Assembly (NCBI GenBank): GCA_025617745.1
Contig: CM046857.1
Coordinates: forward strand, 28,986,094 to 29,050,093
Source of the DNA: Heliocidaris erythrogramma
Lineage: Eukaryota > Echinodermata > Echinoidea > Camarodonta > Echinometridae
Reading direction: 5' to 3'
Length of the DNA: 64,000 bases
Positions within the stretch are counted from its first letter, which is position 1. Each line of letters starts with the position of its first letter. A program made the position numbers and the translations under genes. The notes below the pieces were generated by a model. It worked only from the letters and a program-made list of their open reading frames with translations. It ran no database searches and was not told the DNA's origin. This document shows, in pieces, positions 1 through 11,006 of the stretch.

Positions 1-1164
1 AAGCATCTTTACTTATGCTTTACTCATCTCTTATTTTACCATATTTAAACTATGGTCTTTTGGTTTGGGGAAACAGTCATCAAACACTGCTGGAAAGAGT
101 TTTACTACTACAAAAGAAAGTCATTCGTATAATTTGTAATGCTCCTATACGTGCCCATACGGATTCTCTTTTCCTTGAACATAACATCCTAAAAATTAAA
201 GATCTGTACTTATTTCATCTTGGGGAATTTATGTATAAATACAACTGTGGTACTCTACCATCTGCGTTTCACGATATGTTTCTAAAAAATCGTACAATTC
301 ACAAATATCCCACCAGACAGTCGGATGAATTTCATTTACCATTTTTGAGAACATTTTCTGCACAAAAAACATTTATTTTTGAAGGTCCTAAACTTTGGAA
401 TACTTTGCACCATGATTTGGAAAAATCCTCTTCACTCTCAATCTTTAAGAGAAATCTAAAGAAATTTTTATTGGCTCCTTACAAAACCTAACTCGCTTTG
501 TCAGTTGTTAGTAGCATTTAGATTACCTCTATATATGCAGCATTTAAATGTGTATGTGTGTCTATGTATATATGCATCATTATTATTATTATTATTAAAT
601 GATTATTATTATTTATTATTATTATTATACAAAGAACTCGTCACCACTCGTCAACCAGGAACATCCTCATAACTATTTCCCTTCTCACACGAATCGATGT
701 TGCGCGCTACCTTTGTTTTGATCAGTTACATCTATTCATCTTTCATTTGTCATTCCTCAGTCCCACATGCAATCAATTTCTCTCCTCTTTCTGTCTTTCC
801 TTTTACTTTTCCCTTGTTACTTTCACACATTTTGTATGATATGTTTATGCTTTCCCCTCTCTGTTGGCCATTATTCTCGTTTTTTTTTTGTTATATAAAT
901 TACTATTATTGAATACTTTCATCTGAGGGGTCCACAATTTACAAGCTTAGCTTCACAGTGGACCTCTCCATTTCCAACCAAACATTCATAAAATTATTTT
1001 TCATACTGCAATAGTTTGGTACATCTTATCTAATCTACAATACTGTTATATTTATGTGTTGTATTGCGTGTATCCTACTTTGTTGATTTAATGATGTATG
1101 TGAATTTTATATTTCTTTTTCGTTGGAAATGAAAAAAAATAAAAACTGAAACTGAAACTGAAAC
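1..1164 (+). mobile_element. 3' end of a non-LTR retrotransposon (CR1/L2/jockey-like)
   Basis: The reading frame is open at the window edge, so the element is cut by the window. It codes for the C-terminal part of a reverse-transcriptase polyprotein up to a stop at about 491. A 3' untranslated region with (ATT)n at about 578-628 follows, then a terminal AATAAAA plus three CTGAAA repeats ending near 1164. Short tandem repeats at the 3' tip are typical of CR1/L2-type LINEs. The clade is inferred, because the catalytic domain lies outside the window. Confidence 0.75.
15..491 (+). pseudogene. C-terminal reverse-transcriptase polyprotein fragment
   Basis: About 158 residues are readable, starting with the LILPYLNYGLLVWGN block and followed by LLLQKKVIRII, TRQSDEFHLPF and GPKLWNTLHHDL. 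This is the region downstream of the RT palm and thumb in CR1/L2/jockey-type LINE proteins. The frame is intact here, so this copy may be fairly young, but the 5' part is not visible. The methionine at 15 is internal and not a real start. The fragment at 23075-23680 shares the same blocks and belongs to a related family. Confidence 0.75.
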
Positions 1165-2310
1165 AGAATGGTTTTGGACCGCAAGCAGCCAGCCAAAATA
1201 GCGTAATCTTCGGAAGGTAGGTGAGATCCTTTTTAGATATCTTTGAGGCTTATAAAAATGTGTATAATTCCCCTTGCTCGCTGCACTCAGGATGGTTCGA
1301 AGAGGCAAACGATCTGGTCATGCACATGATGCAAGCGTGGTGACCGAATATATAATTTAGATATCTTAAAGACCTATAGTGCTTTTCCTCGCTCACTTCG
1401 CTCGATCGTAATATTTTGAACAGTTTCCGACAGCAAACGATCGGACTAGTGAGGTTAGAATAGAATCATATTTTGCAGCGAGATGAACAATATACAATTC
1501 GAATATCATATATGCCCCAGAGTGTATTTTGATGACAAAAGCATACCTATGCATAGTAAGAAGTGGTTATTTGGGGGCTTGCTCGCTTCGCTCTATCGCA
1601 AAAATTAAAAAAGGGGCCCTTCGAATAAAAAACGTTTCGCGGTCATAAACATTCCATTATAGTTTTGAGGATCTACACCTGCAATATTGTTTGAAAATAA
1701 TTTATTGTGTGGTATATAATAGGAGGGGTAGATTAGACTTAGAATGCAGAAGCTTACACCCCAAATTCAAAAGTTTCTACCAATATTCCTGTCTCTCCGC
1801 TCCTTCGCTTTGACGATCCTTCATGTTTGACCCCCCCCCCCCCCTCCCGACACCGTTCCCCAGGGTCAGCTTGGTCGCTTAGGTCCAACGCTGAGTATAT
1901 TCGGCACCAGTCATCCAAACAACCACGAATACAAATCGACACCCATGCATGAAGTTATGTTAATTAATATGATTAATATGTTGCTTGAGGTAAGATTATT
2001 CATGGCAAAATTAACATTTTGCAACTCTTCATTGCCTGAAATTGAAAAGAGTCAGGGGGCCTAACTTCTGCCACTGGATATCTCTAAGGCTATACAATTC
2101 GTAGGTTCATCAGTGCACCAATGGTATACTGTAAAGCATACTGCTTGTAAGTAAACAACCATGGGACCGACAGTTTTAGGTCCTCTCCGAAGGACTTGGG
2201 GTTAATGCCTTACCAAAGGACACGAGTGCATCCTGCTGGGGGGGGGGGGGGGGGCTTCTGAAAAAGCGTATCATGAAAAGGATGGTCTTCGGAACTTCTT
2301 TTTGAAAAAG
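1165..2310. other. gene-free repeat debris
   Basis: No credible exon is seen. The stretch has several copies of a CTCGCTTCGCTC-like motif (about 1388, 1583), which recurs near 2735, 5940 and 6165. A poly-C run lies at 1830-1846 and a poly-G run at 2238-2254. It is probably decayed mobile DNA. Confidence 0.5.
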
Positions 2311-2840
2311 GGCATGGGTGTCGATCCTCGGGGGAGGGGGGTATTTATAAACAAAAAAATTGAGGTGGGGGATGGCCTGTATTATCATCCCCCCCCCCAA
2401 ATATTTTGGGATGAAATAAATAAGAATTATGATACATTAACTTAATAAGTATCCAAAATCATGATGTTTGATCTTCAAATACCATCACATTCTTTACTGA
2501 CTTGAAGTAAGGAAATAAGAAATGCCATAATTTCAATGCGAAAATATCGAAGAAAATTCGTTCGCTCACAATGTTATTCTCAATTGAGGGGTTCCGTCCA
2601 TTGGTGTAGATCAATGCATTCCTTCTTTTTATTAAAAAAAAACATTTTTGGATGCTCTAAAGTGCAACTTTTATAGACAGATTTGTTGAAAAGTCCCTGG
2701 TGTGGGAGGGGGATATCCCCTCCCAAAACCTCCCCGCTCCGTCGCTTCGCTCTGTGGAGTATCTAGGGGGACAGAGGACACGTGCCCTGGGCGGCTCTTA
2801 GAGGGGGCGTAAAAAACGCAAAGGAGAGGAAAGTGATAGA
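2311..2840 (+). repeat. dispersed G-rich repeat, copy 1
   Basis: This stretch aligns over about 500 bp, in the same orientation, with 5529-6032. Shared landmarks in order are GCATGGGTGTCGATC, a G run, GAGGTGGGGGA, GAAATACCATCACATTCTTT-type sequence, ATCGAAGAAAATTCGTTCGC, GGGGTTCCGTCCATT and a final AAAAAACGCAA. No coding capacity is seen. The family is not recognised. Confidence 0.75.
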
Positions 2841-3903
2841 TCGGGGCCCAGATCGGCATAGTGGAACCGGGTTTTAGGTCAAAGCCCCCGTTCAACGCTC
2901 TCACTGGTATAAAGGAAATGGAAACGTTCTGCATTTACAGATTTAATGTAATGCAACATAAGATTATTAATAAACGGCCACAAAACGAGTAATTTCATAA
3001 CATGTTATTCGTAAACCAATTTCACCATGCCGAAAAGAAAAATTACTGCAGTTAGTATCAGGCTGAATGGGGGTCACCAGTGAAATATATAGGAATTTGC
3101 TCGCCCGGCACTTTTTATAAATTATGCGAGAACGGGGGAACAGCGTGATTAGGTCGTATAGAACGCACATAGATCGGATCACATTGGCAACATCGTGCAA
3201 ACAGAGTAGTTATATCATTCTGGAGCGTAACTTGAACGCCAGACGTCATACTGATCCCGATAATCGTATTCAAAGCGTATCGAGCACGTGCTAGTCGTAG
3301 ATACAGCGTTCTTAAAGCGTTGCTGCATCGTATTTGCTCCAGATCGGCTCAATTTTTGCCCGATCCTGCCCGACCTGAAGAAATTGACAAATCGTAGCGA
3401 GAAAGGCATAGTAGAACGGGGGCTTAAAGGGGAATTAACCTCAAAATATAAATGTGCTTATATTCAAAGATGTAATCTATTCCTTCTTGTTGTCCTACGT
3501 AGTTTTGCATTTAAATATACGAGATGGGTATAAATCAAGATTTTCTCAACAAGATTTATCGTCTGCTAGCGATACCCGGGGGCTGCCATTTTCTTGATGA
3601 GTACATAGAGATATTTTTAATCCGAATGCAAAATTGTCTTTCTTCCTGATACAAATTCCCATTTGAGATTAAAATAATAATTAACAGATATATACATATA
3701 TTCTAAAAACGAAAATGTGTTTTATATTTCTTTGAAAATTACGATTTTACTAAATATAAATCTATGTTTTTGATGCTATGACGTGCGCGACGGAGCGAAT
3801 TAATTCAAATTTATGGATGATGACTTTCCCGAGCGTCAATAGTGACAAACTATACATTCACCTGATTTGAGATAATGGACTTTAAAAGTAAAAATGCGCG
3901 TTG

Positions 3904-4373
3904 TACACTGTAAAAACTGAAGTGCTACTTTTTCGGGGCACGTATAGTGACTGCACCTGAAATGCTGTTTTAGCACTTGTAGTGTGCTAATTTACAAGCA
4001 AAAAAAAAAATGTGTGACCGTGGCGAGCCTCGAACCAGGTTCCGCTGATTGAGAGGCGCTGACCTTACCGATAGACTAACGAACTCTTCTTGCAATCCAG
4101 CTTAGTCATGGGAGTCAAGTAGATAACATGAACTATGTGGTGTCGTAAATTCACTATGTAACAATATGATCTGCTCTCGATTGTACGATGTGAGTTTTTT
4201 TTTTTTTTTTTTTTTTTTTAGCAGTTTAAGGAGCCGGTCCAGCTCCCGTGAAAGTGATGAAAGTGCTGTGTGCATTCCAGTAGCACTCTGAGTGCAGTCC
4301 CTATGCATGCCCTCAAAAAGTGCTAAATTCAGCCGTCCTGGTGATGAAAACAGCACTTAAGTTTTTAGAGTGT
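3904..4373. mobile_element. nested MITE with ACACTGTAAAAACT-type ends
   Basis: The left end reads TACACTGTAAAAACTGAAGT. The right end in reverse complement reads TACACTCTAAAAACTTAAGT. The subterminal sequence also pairs: GCACTT..., then GGGACTGCA against GTGACTGCA. It carries a degenerate tRNA-like segment at 4022-4085 and a T run at 4195-4219. It has no coding capacity. Confidence 0.6.
4022..4085 (-). repeat. tRNA-derived SINE-like segment
   Basis: On the minus strand there is an A-box-like stretch, TTAGTCTATCGGTAAGG, followed by a B box, GGTTCGAGGCT, with tRNA-like spacing. An A run (T-rich on minus) follows. The acceptor and anticodon stems do not pair well, so this is a SINE fragment and not a working tRNA gene. 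The B-box context TCAGCGGA-CC-GGTTCGAG is shared with the SINE at 18407-18585. Confidence 0.5.
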
Positions 4374-5207
4374 ATAAATTATGTTCTGCTCTGCCAGGAA
4401 AGCCAAAGAAATCGATTTCTAGTTAGCAAAACCAGATAATTTAAAAAAAAATCTATAAATTTCAAATTTTAGAATATATGTATACACCTGTTATGTATTT
4501 TCCATTATATATGGGGATTTTTATAATGAATATTTAGTTCGAGGATTAAAAATATCTTCCTGACCGGAACGGTTTCCAATGGTTCATGTACAACTCCATG
4601 TCATCAAGAAAATGGCAGCCCCCATGTAAAGTGTTAGCAGATGATACCGTGAGCTAGAATGTCTTGATGAAACCCTTTTCTGATATTTTATTTCTAAAGT
4701 GATACAGGTCAATGATTAAGAATATTTTACACCTTTGAACATTAGTACATTTATATTCTCGTGTTAATTCTCCTTTAAGTTTTAAACTGTCCTTTACATA
4801 AACAATATAACATATAAAAGATTCGTACCCTTGATCGGTCACTCCTCGGGGACAATCAATGGTCGCCTCCCCCAGTTATACTGGAACTGGTCATAGACGT
4901 AACTCGTCCATACCGTCAAGACCTTGGATTAAAACAGCATCAAATAATCACTCATTCAAGCCTACAAAAATTACTAACATGAATCACTACTATTAAATTT
5001 TAAAACTTCAGATATTACTGATACACCATTTAAATCCCGCCAAAAATATCTAACCGGCAAGCTAATATTTACTCTACGCCAATTTCCGTATCTGTACTTA
5101 TATTTCACAACACAAGAAATATATAATAAATAATTAATTAATTAATAATTAATAATCCAATTAAAGTCCACTCCAAATTTTATTAACCGAAATGGAAATT
5201 CTTTTTG

Positions 5208-5405
5208 TCCAATTGATCGTGGGCCCGGCAGCCACTGTGCAGCGCCAGATCGACGTTGCTCTATCCCTTCAATTGTTGAACGCCAAACAAGTTAGCAGCA
5301 ACTCCCATCTTTTAACGTCTTTTGGTATGACGCGGCCGAGATTCGAACCCACGACCTCCCGATTGTGAGGCGGACGCTCTACTGACTGAGCCAACACATC
5401 GGTTA
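5208..5405 (-). mobile_element. tRNA-derived SINE (tRNA-Val-like head)
   Basis: The minus strand begins with a tRNA-like head of about 73 nt. Its A box reads TTGGCTCAGTCAGTAGAGC, its CAC-containing anticodon loop CTCACAA, and its B box GGTTCGAATCT. Four of five anticodon-stem positions pair, but the acceptor stem does not. The head runs into a non-tRNA body with ACCAAAAGACGTTAAAAGAT and TTGTTTGGCGTTCAAC, a layout common in marine-invertebrate SINEs. This is a dead retroposed copy and not a functional tRNA. Confidence 0.7.
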
Positions 5406-5528
5406 ATAACCCCACAGTTCTATACTTGTATCATTCATTAACAAGAAATCAATAAATGTCTCTTGTATTCAGTAACTTTTGTACACACAAATTAGAATCT
5501 GAATCTATACACACACTGGCATAGACAG

Positions 5529-6032
5529 GGGCATGGGTGTCGATCCCGGGGGGGGGGGGGGATTGGGGGTAAATATTATAAAAATTGAGGTGGGGGAGAT
5601 GGCCTGTATTATCATCCCCCACAATATTTTTGGATAAAATAAATAATAATGATACAAGTACATTAACTTAAAACTAATAATTATCCAAACTCATTATGTT
5701 TGATATTGAAATACCATCACATTCTTTAATGATTAAAAGTAAGTAAATAAGAAATGTCATAATTTCAATGCGAAAATATCGAAGAAAATTCGTTCGCTCG
5801 CATTGCTATTCTCAAATGAGGGGTTCCGTCCATTAGCGTAGATCCGTACATTCCTTCTTTTCATTAAAAAAAAAAAAATTATATACAGATTTTTGAAAAA
5901 GTCCATGGGAGGGGTTACCCCTTCCCACACCCTTCCCCGCTCAGTCGCTTCACTCAGTGGCGTATTTAGGGGGCAGGGGCACTTGCCCCGGGCGGCACTT
6001 GGAGGGCCACAAAAAACGCAATGTAGAGAAAG
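5529..6032 (+). repeat. dispersed G-rich repeat, copy 2
   Basis: This is the second copy of the repeat at 2311-2840, same orientation, with several indels. Its right part contains AGTGGCGTATTTAGGGGGCA and CCCCGGGCGGCACTTGGAGG, a form seen in many poly-G elements of this window (compare 29090-29150). The sequence after it (6033-6565) shows no gene. Confidence 0.75.
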
Positions 6033-6565
6033 AAAGAAAGGGAGAAATGAAGAAAAATCATAATCCTTACGGATTATGCGCCCCCAAATCCGCAGGGTAA
6101 ATGCACTAGAAATCTAGTTTTTGACTGGGTTTGAAATGCAAAATGCGAAAAATTTCCAAAGCTCGTTCGCTTTGCTCCCTCGCATAATTATTTTTCTTTC
6201 AGGATCTCGTAACTTCGTGCCCCCAGTAGGCCTATATAGTTCTTAAATAGCTTAAAGGGTTCAACATTTGACAAAATAAAGATGTAATTGCTTTGCTCGC
6301 TATATCTTGTAAGTTCTCTTATGACATTTGCCTGATAAAAAATTACCTAACCAGGTGTTAATAGTTTACATAACATGCCTGCTCAACTGATTCAATTTTG
6401 TTATCTTCGTTAATTTTTTATTGTAACCATTGTTGTAACAATTTATACAGCAACAGATGTTTCCGTGTAATTTGCACATGAGTACAGAATGTCTAGACAC
6501 ATTCATTTGTGACGTCATGTCTGGTTCGCACGTATGGTTGCAATACGGCTATAGCTGGAGAAAAA

Positions 6566-6865
6566 TTTCGGATGTGTCGACGAGAACGCCGTCCTAGATC
6601 CTCCCAGCGACAATGGACTGCTTTGTGTTGATTCGATACAAAGTAGGTGAAGCATGAAGCCAACAATGTGTGAAGCGAGGTTCACGTTTTAGAGAACACG
6701 GCAAAACCAGGTTTGACGCGTTCTCGATCTGACTAGTGGACGAGGGAGAAGCCAGTGGACGGGTGAGCCGTTCTTGCACAAAGCGTGGTATGCATGCAGC
6801 TAACACAAAGCAGTCCATTGTAGCTGGGAGGATCTAAGACGGCGTTCAAGTCGACACATTCGAAA
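6566..6865. mobile_element. 300-bp MITE with ~64-bp inverted repeats
   Basis: The left end, TTTCGGATGTGTCGACGAGA onward, pairs with the reverse complement of the right end, TTTCGAATGTGTCGACTTGA onward. Pairing continues through AACGCCGTC, TAGATCCTCCCAGC and ACAATGGACTGCTTTGTGTT. No coding capacity is seen. The superfamily is unknown. Confidence 0.75.
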
Positions 6866-7029
6866 GCTCACTATTTTCTGACAGTGAACATGGTGAAGGA
6901 CCTTAAAATTTATCAGGAGCGGGTATGGTAGAAGGATAGAGGGGAAGAGTAAATGGAGATAAAGAATTAGATATAGACAGAAAGAGCGGGTATAACGAGG
7001 AAGAGGATGGCAAAGATAGGAAGGGCAGA

Positions 7030-7300
7030 AGCATGAGGGAGGGACGGAAATGGTCATTCAGTGGAAAAGACATATAGTGGACGAGAGGGTAGAAGAGGAA
7101 GTGAAAAGAAGAGAGCTGCAGTCAAGAGAAGTAGATAAATATAAAGGGGAGACAGAGAAAGAGAGAGAGTAAGAAAGGTAATGAAAGACAGATGGAAAGA
7201 CAGAGAGGACAGAAAGATAAAGAAGAATTTAAGACTAGGTGGAAAAGATGATAAATCAAGAATAAGAGATAAAATGGAATATGTGAGAGATAAGATAAAA
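7030..7300 (+). repeat. purine-rich low-complexity tract
   Basis: The + strand is dominated by GA, GAAA and AGAGAGAG runs with few pyrimidines. Long open frames across it on either strand are composition artefacts. Confidence 0.6.
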
Positions 7301-7669
7301 GAAACCTTTGTTACACAAAATGAAATCTGGAGTGTGAAAGATGGGGTTGAATTTTTATTCGCGTACACTTTTTTGCACACTGGATCGTATAACGTTTGCT
7401 GGTTTAACCCCGGGGGTTCACCTGGTATTCATATTATATGACTGTACTTTAGTGCTCTTCAGACATACTACTATGCGAAACCTAGTCAACCGTAGTAATG
7501 TCATATTCAGAGTGCATTTACAAAAATAAAGAACAAAAGCTTCTCAATACTACCTCACAATAGCAGCGCATAGTTTAGAGTCTATTGAGCCCATTGAAAA
7601 AAACAGATGAAACGCTATGAATCATTCCCTATAATATACCACTATCCTCCCACTCTCGGGTGCTCTCAC

Positions 7670-7871
7670 TAATAGACCGCTTCGGTAATGTATGCAAATT
7701 TTATACATACCTTGAAAACTTGCCGGACATGGCAACAAGTAATGTATGCAAACTGGATTCCAAGCATTGAGGCTCATTTATAAAAAGCGGGTTAATGGAT
7801 AGCTCGTCACTATTGGTGCTCAGAGAAGTAATGTGCATAAATTTGAATATATTACAGAACTGGTCTATTGG
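7670..7871. mobile_element. MITE family A (AATAGACC ends), copy 1
   Basis: The ends are AATAGACCGCTTCGGTAATG and, reversed, CCAATAGACCAGTTCTGTAA. The interior shares TGTATGCAAACTGGATTCCA and CATAAATTTGAAT with copies at 22081, 25946 and 29331. It is a non-coding, non-autonomous DNA element. Confidence 0.75.
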
Positions 7872-8716
7872 ATGAAAGCCCTTGGAAAGCTTGTGTAGTA
7901 GGTCCATGCTTGGACTCTCAATAGAGATGTTCCGGGTTCCATCCTTGCTCGTTGCTTATGAATGAACATCCTTGCTTACATCTTACAGCCCACGAGACCC
8001 TGATCTCGTGAGATGCATAGCCTCTAAAAATCAGGAAAGTTCTTGTCACTCGAGCCTTCTGATAAAATGTTTAGGGTTCTCTATACTCCCAGAAATGTTC
8101 TATCATATTATCATTGAATCATAAATCACAAGAAACATTTTGTCCTGACTCTAACCGCAAGGTTTTTTATTTAAAAAGAACAAAATAGTAAAAAGTCCCT
8201 CGCCGCTGTGTGATAGCTATCTGCATGCGCGATGAAAAGTTTGAGGTTTTGGCTCATGTGTGGTTTCGAGTGCTTTTCTTTTGAAGGGGGGTTATAGATA
8301 ACGTTGAGTTATGCAGTAAACTGTCTCCATGATCTAGACTTTATTTTTAACGATTAATTTTGTAGAAACAGGGAATTATGAGTCTCTTATTAGGAGCAAT
8401 GAAGCATTTTGATTTTTTTTTAATCATCAAAATTGTAATAAATTAACAAAATCTTGCTTGAATGTCACAAATAATGAAAAGAACTGGACACAGTTTAGGT
8501 ACATTTACTGCACAAAATGTAGCATCAGGTTTTGATCCACAGACTCAAACTATTTCTTGCCCTACTTGAAATATTAGAGCATTTAAAAAGCAGTCCTTTT
8601 TAGTGAACATTACTACTATAATATTATTTCACATTCAAATAAAAGGATGGGAAAGCTCACAATTACCTTTGCGGAATTCGAACTTCTCTTGATATGGTTA
8701 GGACTTCGTTCACTTC

Positions 8717-8944
8717 TAAGCCCGGCTTACACGAGGCGTCATTCCGATTGCGTCAGTACCTGCGCTAAACGAGCCTATGAAGGCAGTTATCCCCTACGCC
8801 AGTTATTAAAAGTATTGTTTACACTGTTCATTTTGCTATTACTTTTGAAACGATCTTGCTTTTTCATGACACGCAAAAGACCGTACAAGTCACTCACACG
8901 GTCGTAACGTCAGCGAATGGTGCCTCGTGTGAGCTGCGCTTAAA
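8717..8944. mobile_element. MITE with CACGAGGC inverted ends
   Basis: The left end TAAGCCCGGCTTACACGAGG pairs with the reverse complement of the right end, TTAAGCGCAGCTCACACGAG, continuing into GC(G/A)..CATTC. A third single end of the same type, GGTCCGGGTCACACGAGGCG, lies at 8986-9005 and may mark a broken neighbour copy. No transposase is seen. Confidence 0.65.
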
Positions 8945-9030
8945 ACTAGACATAACTTAAAACCCATTGTAACCCTAACGCTAAGGTCCGGGTCACACGA
9001 GGCGTCAGTGACTTGAAGTGACTTAATTGC

Positions 9031-11006
9031 ATTTCATCAACCGAGTAAGATCGGTGCCCCCACCCCCTGAACCCACGACGTTACACCACTGGCCGCCAAT
9101 CATTGTCATGTTCTAAAGTTCAGCCATGCATGTAGAACGCAATATTTCACCACTTCCAGACAAATATATTTGTACTATCCGTTATTTGTACTATTCCGTT
9201 ATTATCCTACCTTTATCAAATTTTACTGGTGAAATGACAGCCTTTTTTTCTCAAAACTTTTTAGTCGGCCTTGTACGTTTATAGCCTAAATTTAACACTT
9301 ATTTTTCTTTACAAAAGTTGAAATTATAAACTAAGCATTAACCTGTGAGCTTCGTGGAGATAGGCTTAATCGTCAAAGCTCTCAAATATGTTATCGTGTG
9401 AATGAAGGGCCGACATGTTAAAGGGTTGGTCACATGTGTCCGATAACGCTAACGATAACGAGATTTTCAATTAAAGGCGCACCCTACATATGGTGTGTAC
9501 GTGTGAGTATGCTCGTGTCTGTTTATAGTAGGGCAGCTCTAAAATAGTCTATTTGTATACTATAAGTACATGTATTACAGTGAACAATATTACGACAACT
9601 TCCCCCTGGTCACCATCCAACGATAACAACCTGAACAACTATACCCTGGGACAAATGTTCTGGGTATTTAGCCGAGGGGTAATTAAGTTATTTTGTCCAT
9701 GGATCATTCGTCCCAATATGATGTGTTGGATTCCAATAGCTGATATTCTAGGCAAAGCGCCTGCGCTTGCATCTTATCATAAGTTCTAGGTAATCACATT
9801 TACATCCAATGAAACGTATTTTGTTATTAAATTAATGTTGACAACTAACTCTTATGCCTAACTATTAAACAATCGTACATGTTGCAGATTGGAGTGAATG
9901 AATCCACATAATTTTTCACTATTCTCTGTTTATGAGACAGATCTTATTAGATCTGAATAACGCCTTGTATTGTTTCTTTAATAATCCATACGTCTATGGT
10001 ACCTATCCAGCATCTAATAGTGCAGATAAAGCATCTTGTCCAATATAACACGCAGACAAGTTCCTAGTGCAGAATGAATACTACATTAACTGGGTTTCAC
10101 ATACAACAAAGTATTTCCCTTCTGAAAAGGAGGCACAGTGTAGTGGTTTTGACAACAAGTATTCCGATATGACGCTGTTCAAAAACCTGCGGTGCCATGT
10201 TGCCTCGACACTTTTGAATAAACTCATAATCCATTTCGATAACCAATGATGCGTAGCCCCGGCATTTTATTCACCTTTTGTTCCTCTAAGGCAGAGAGGG
10301 AGAGAGAAAGAGAGACAGGGAGGGAGAAGGAGAGGAGGAAAACAAGAAAACAGGGAAAAAGAAATTTAATATGGCACTCCATTCAAAAGTTCTGCAGTGA
10401 TTTGGAAAAAAAGAGGGGGAAATCAGTGTTATATACATGTACATTTTGGCAAACAGAGCACCCAGTGAGGTATTGCGTGCTAATGTTTTTTTTTTATTCT
10501 GTCACCCAGAAATGATACAGATGAATAGTCAGAATCGATGGCCGGGAAAGATTTCGACATTATAATCTACCGCCAAAGTGCACCCATCCATACCTGTTGT
10601 GAATAGCTTCTCATAGTTGAATTATGGATATGAAGCAAACAATATTACGCTACACCGCTATAAGTTTTTCTCTCATGACAAGGCCTTGCCATGCTCGTCA
10701 CAATGTGTATCATTCAAGCCTTCATTTCTTTCTCTTCCAGATTCGTCGAGCTGTTGGTTTAGGACGATTTCGCTCCTTCGCAAACTTGTGATATACATCA
10801 TTGACATCTGTCACAAACAGAAGTGATCTCTTGAAACAAAGTTGTGAATTTCTCTTCAGATGGAAAGGAAAATTTAATCATTTATAATGGATTGGTACTT
10901 CAGACATTAAATGCTTAAACGTGCTCCCGAACAATAGCAAAGGATGTTGAATAATTATTCTGATATACCAATATTGAGTTTCTTGTATGAGTAACGGACA
11001 CAGACT
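9031..11006. other. intergenic; upstream region of the zinc-finger gene
   Basis: No exon with homology is recognised. A short GA-rich stretch lies at 10286-10350. Just before the zinc-finger start, AACGGACACAG at about 10995-11005 could serve as a splice acceptor for an upstream non-coding exon, but its pyrimidine tract is poor. No core promoter can be assigned. Confidence 0.4.

Larger units (their letters stand above)
3421..4789. mobile_element. inverted-repeat (TIR) element with ~260-bp arms
   Basis: The left arm (about 3421-3680) matches the reverse complement of the right arm (about 4530-4789). Shared blocks are AAAGGGGAATTAAC/AAAGGAGAATTAAC, the TATAAATGTRCT-TTCAAAGRTGTAA segment, GGGGGCTGCCATTTTCTTGA and GATATTTTTAATCC. 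A third and fourth arm of the same family occur at 31968-32835. No transposase is visible, so it is probably a non-autonomous DNA transposon. A second element is nested inside at 3904-4373. Confidence 0.7.

Noticed and set aside
5330..5403. Functional tRNA-Val gene
   Set aside because: The acceptor stem does not pair and the sequence continues into a SINE body.
9553..9789. 78-residue frame with SPWSPSNDNNLNNYTLGQMF
   Set aside because: No splice context, no recognised homology and no codon bias; probably chance.
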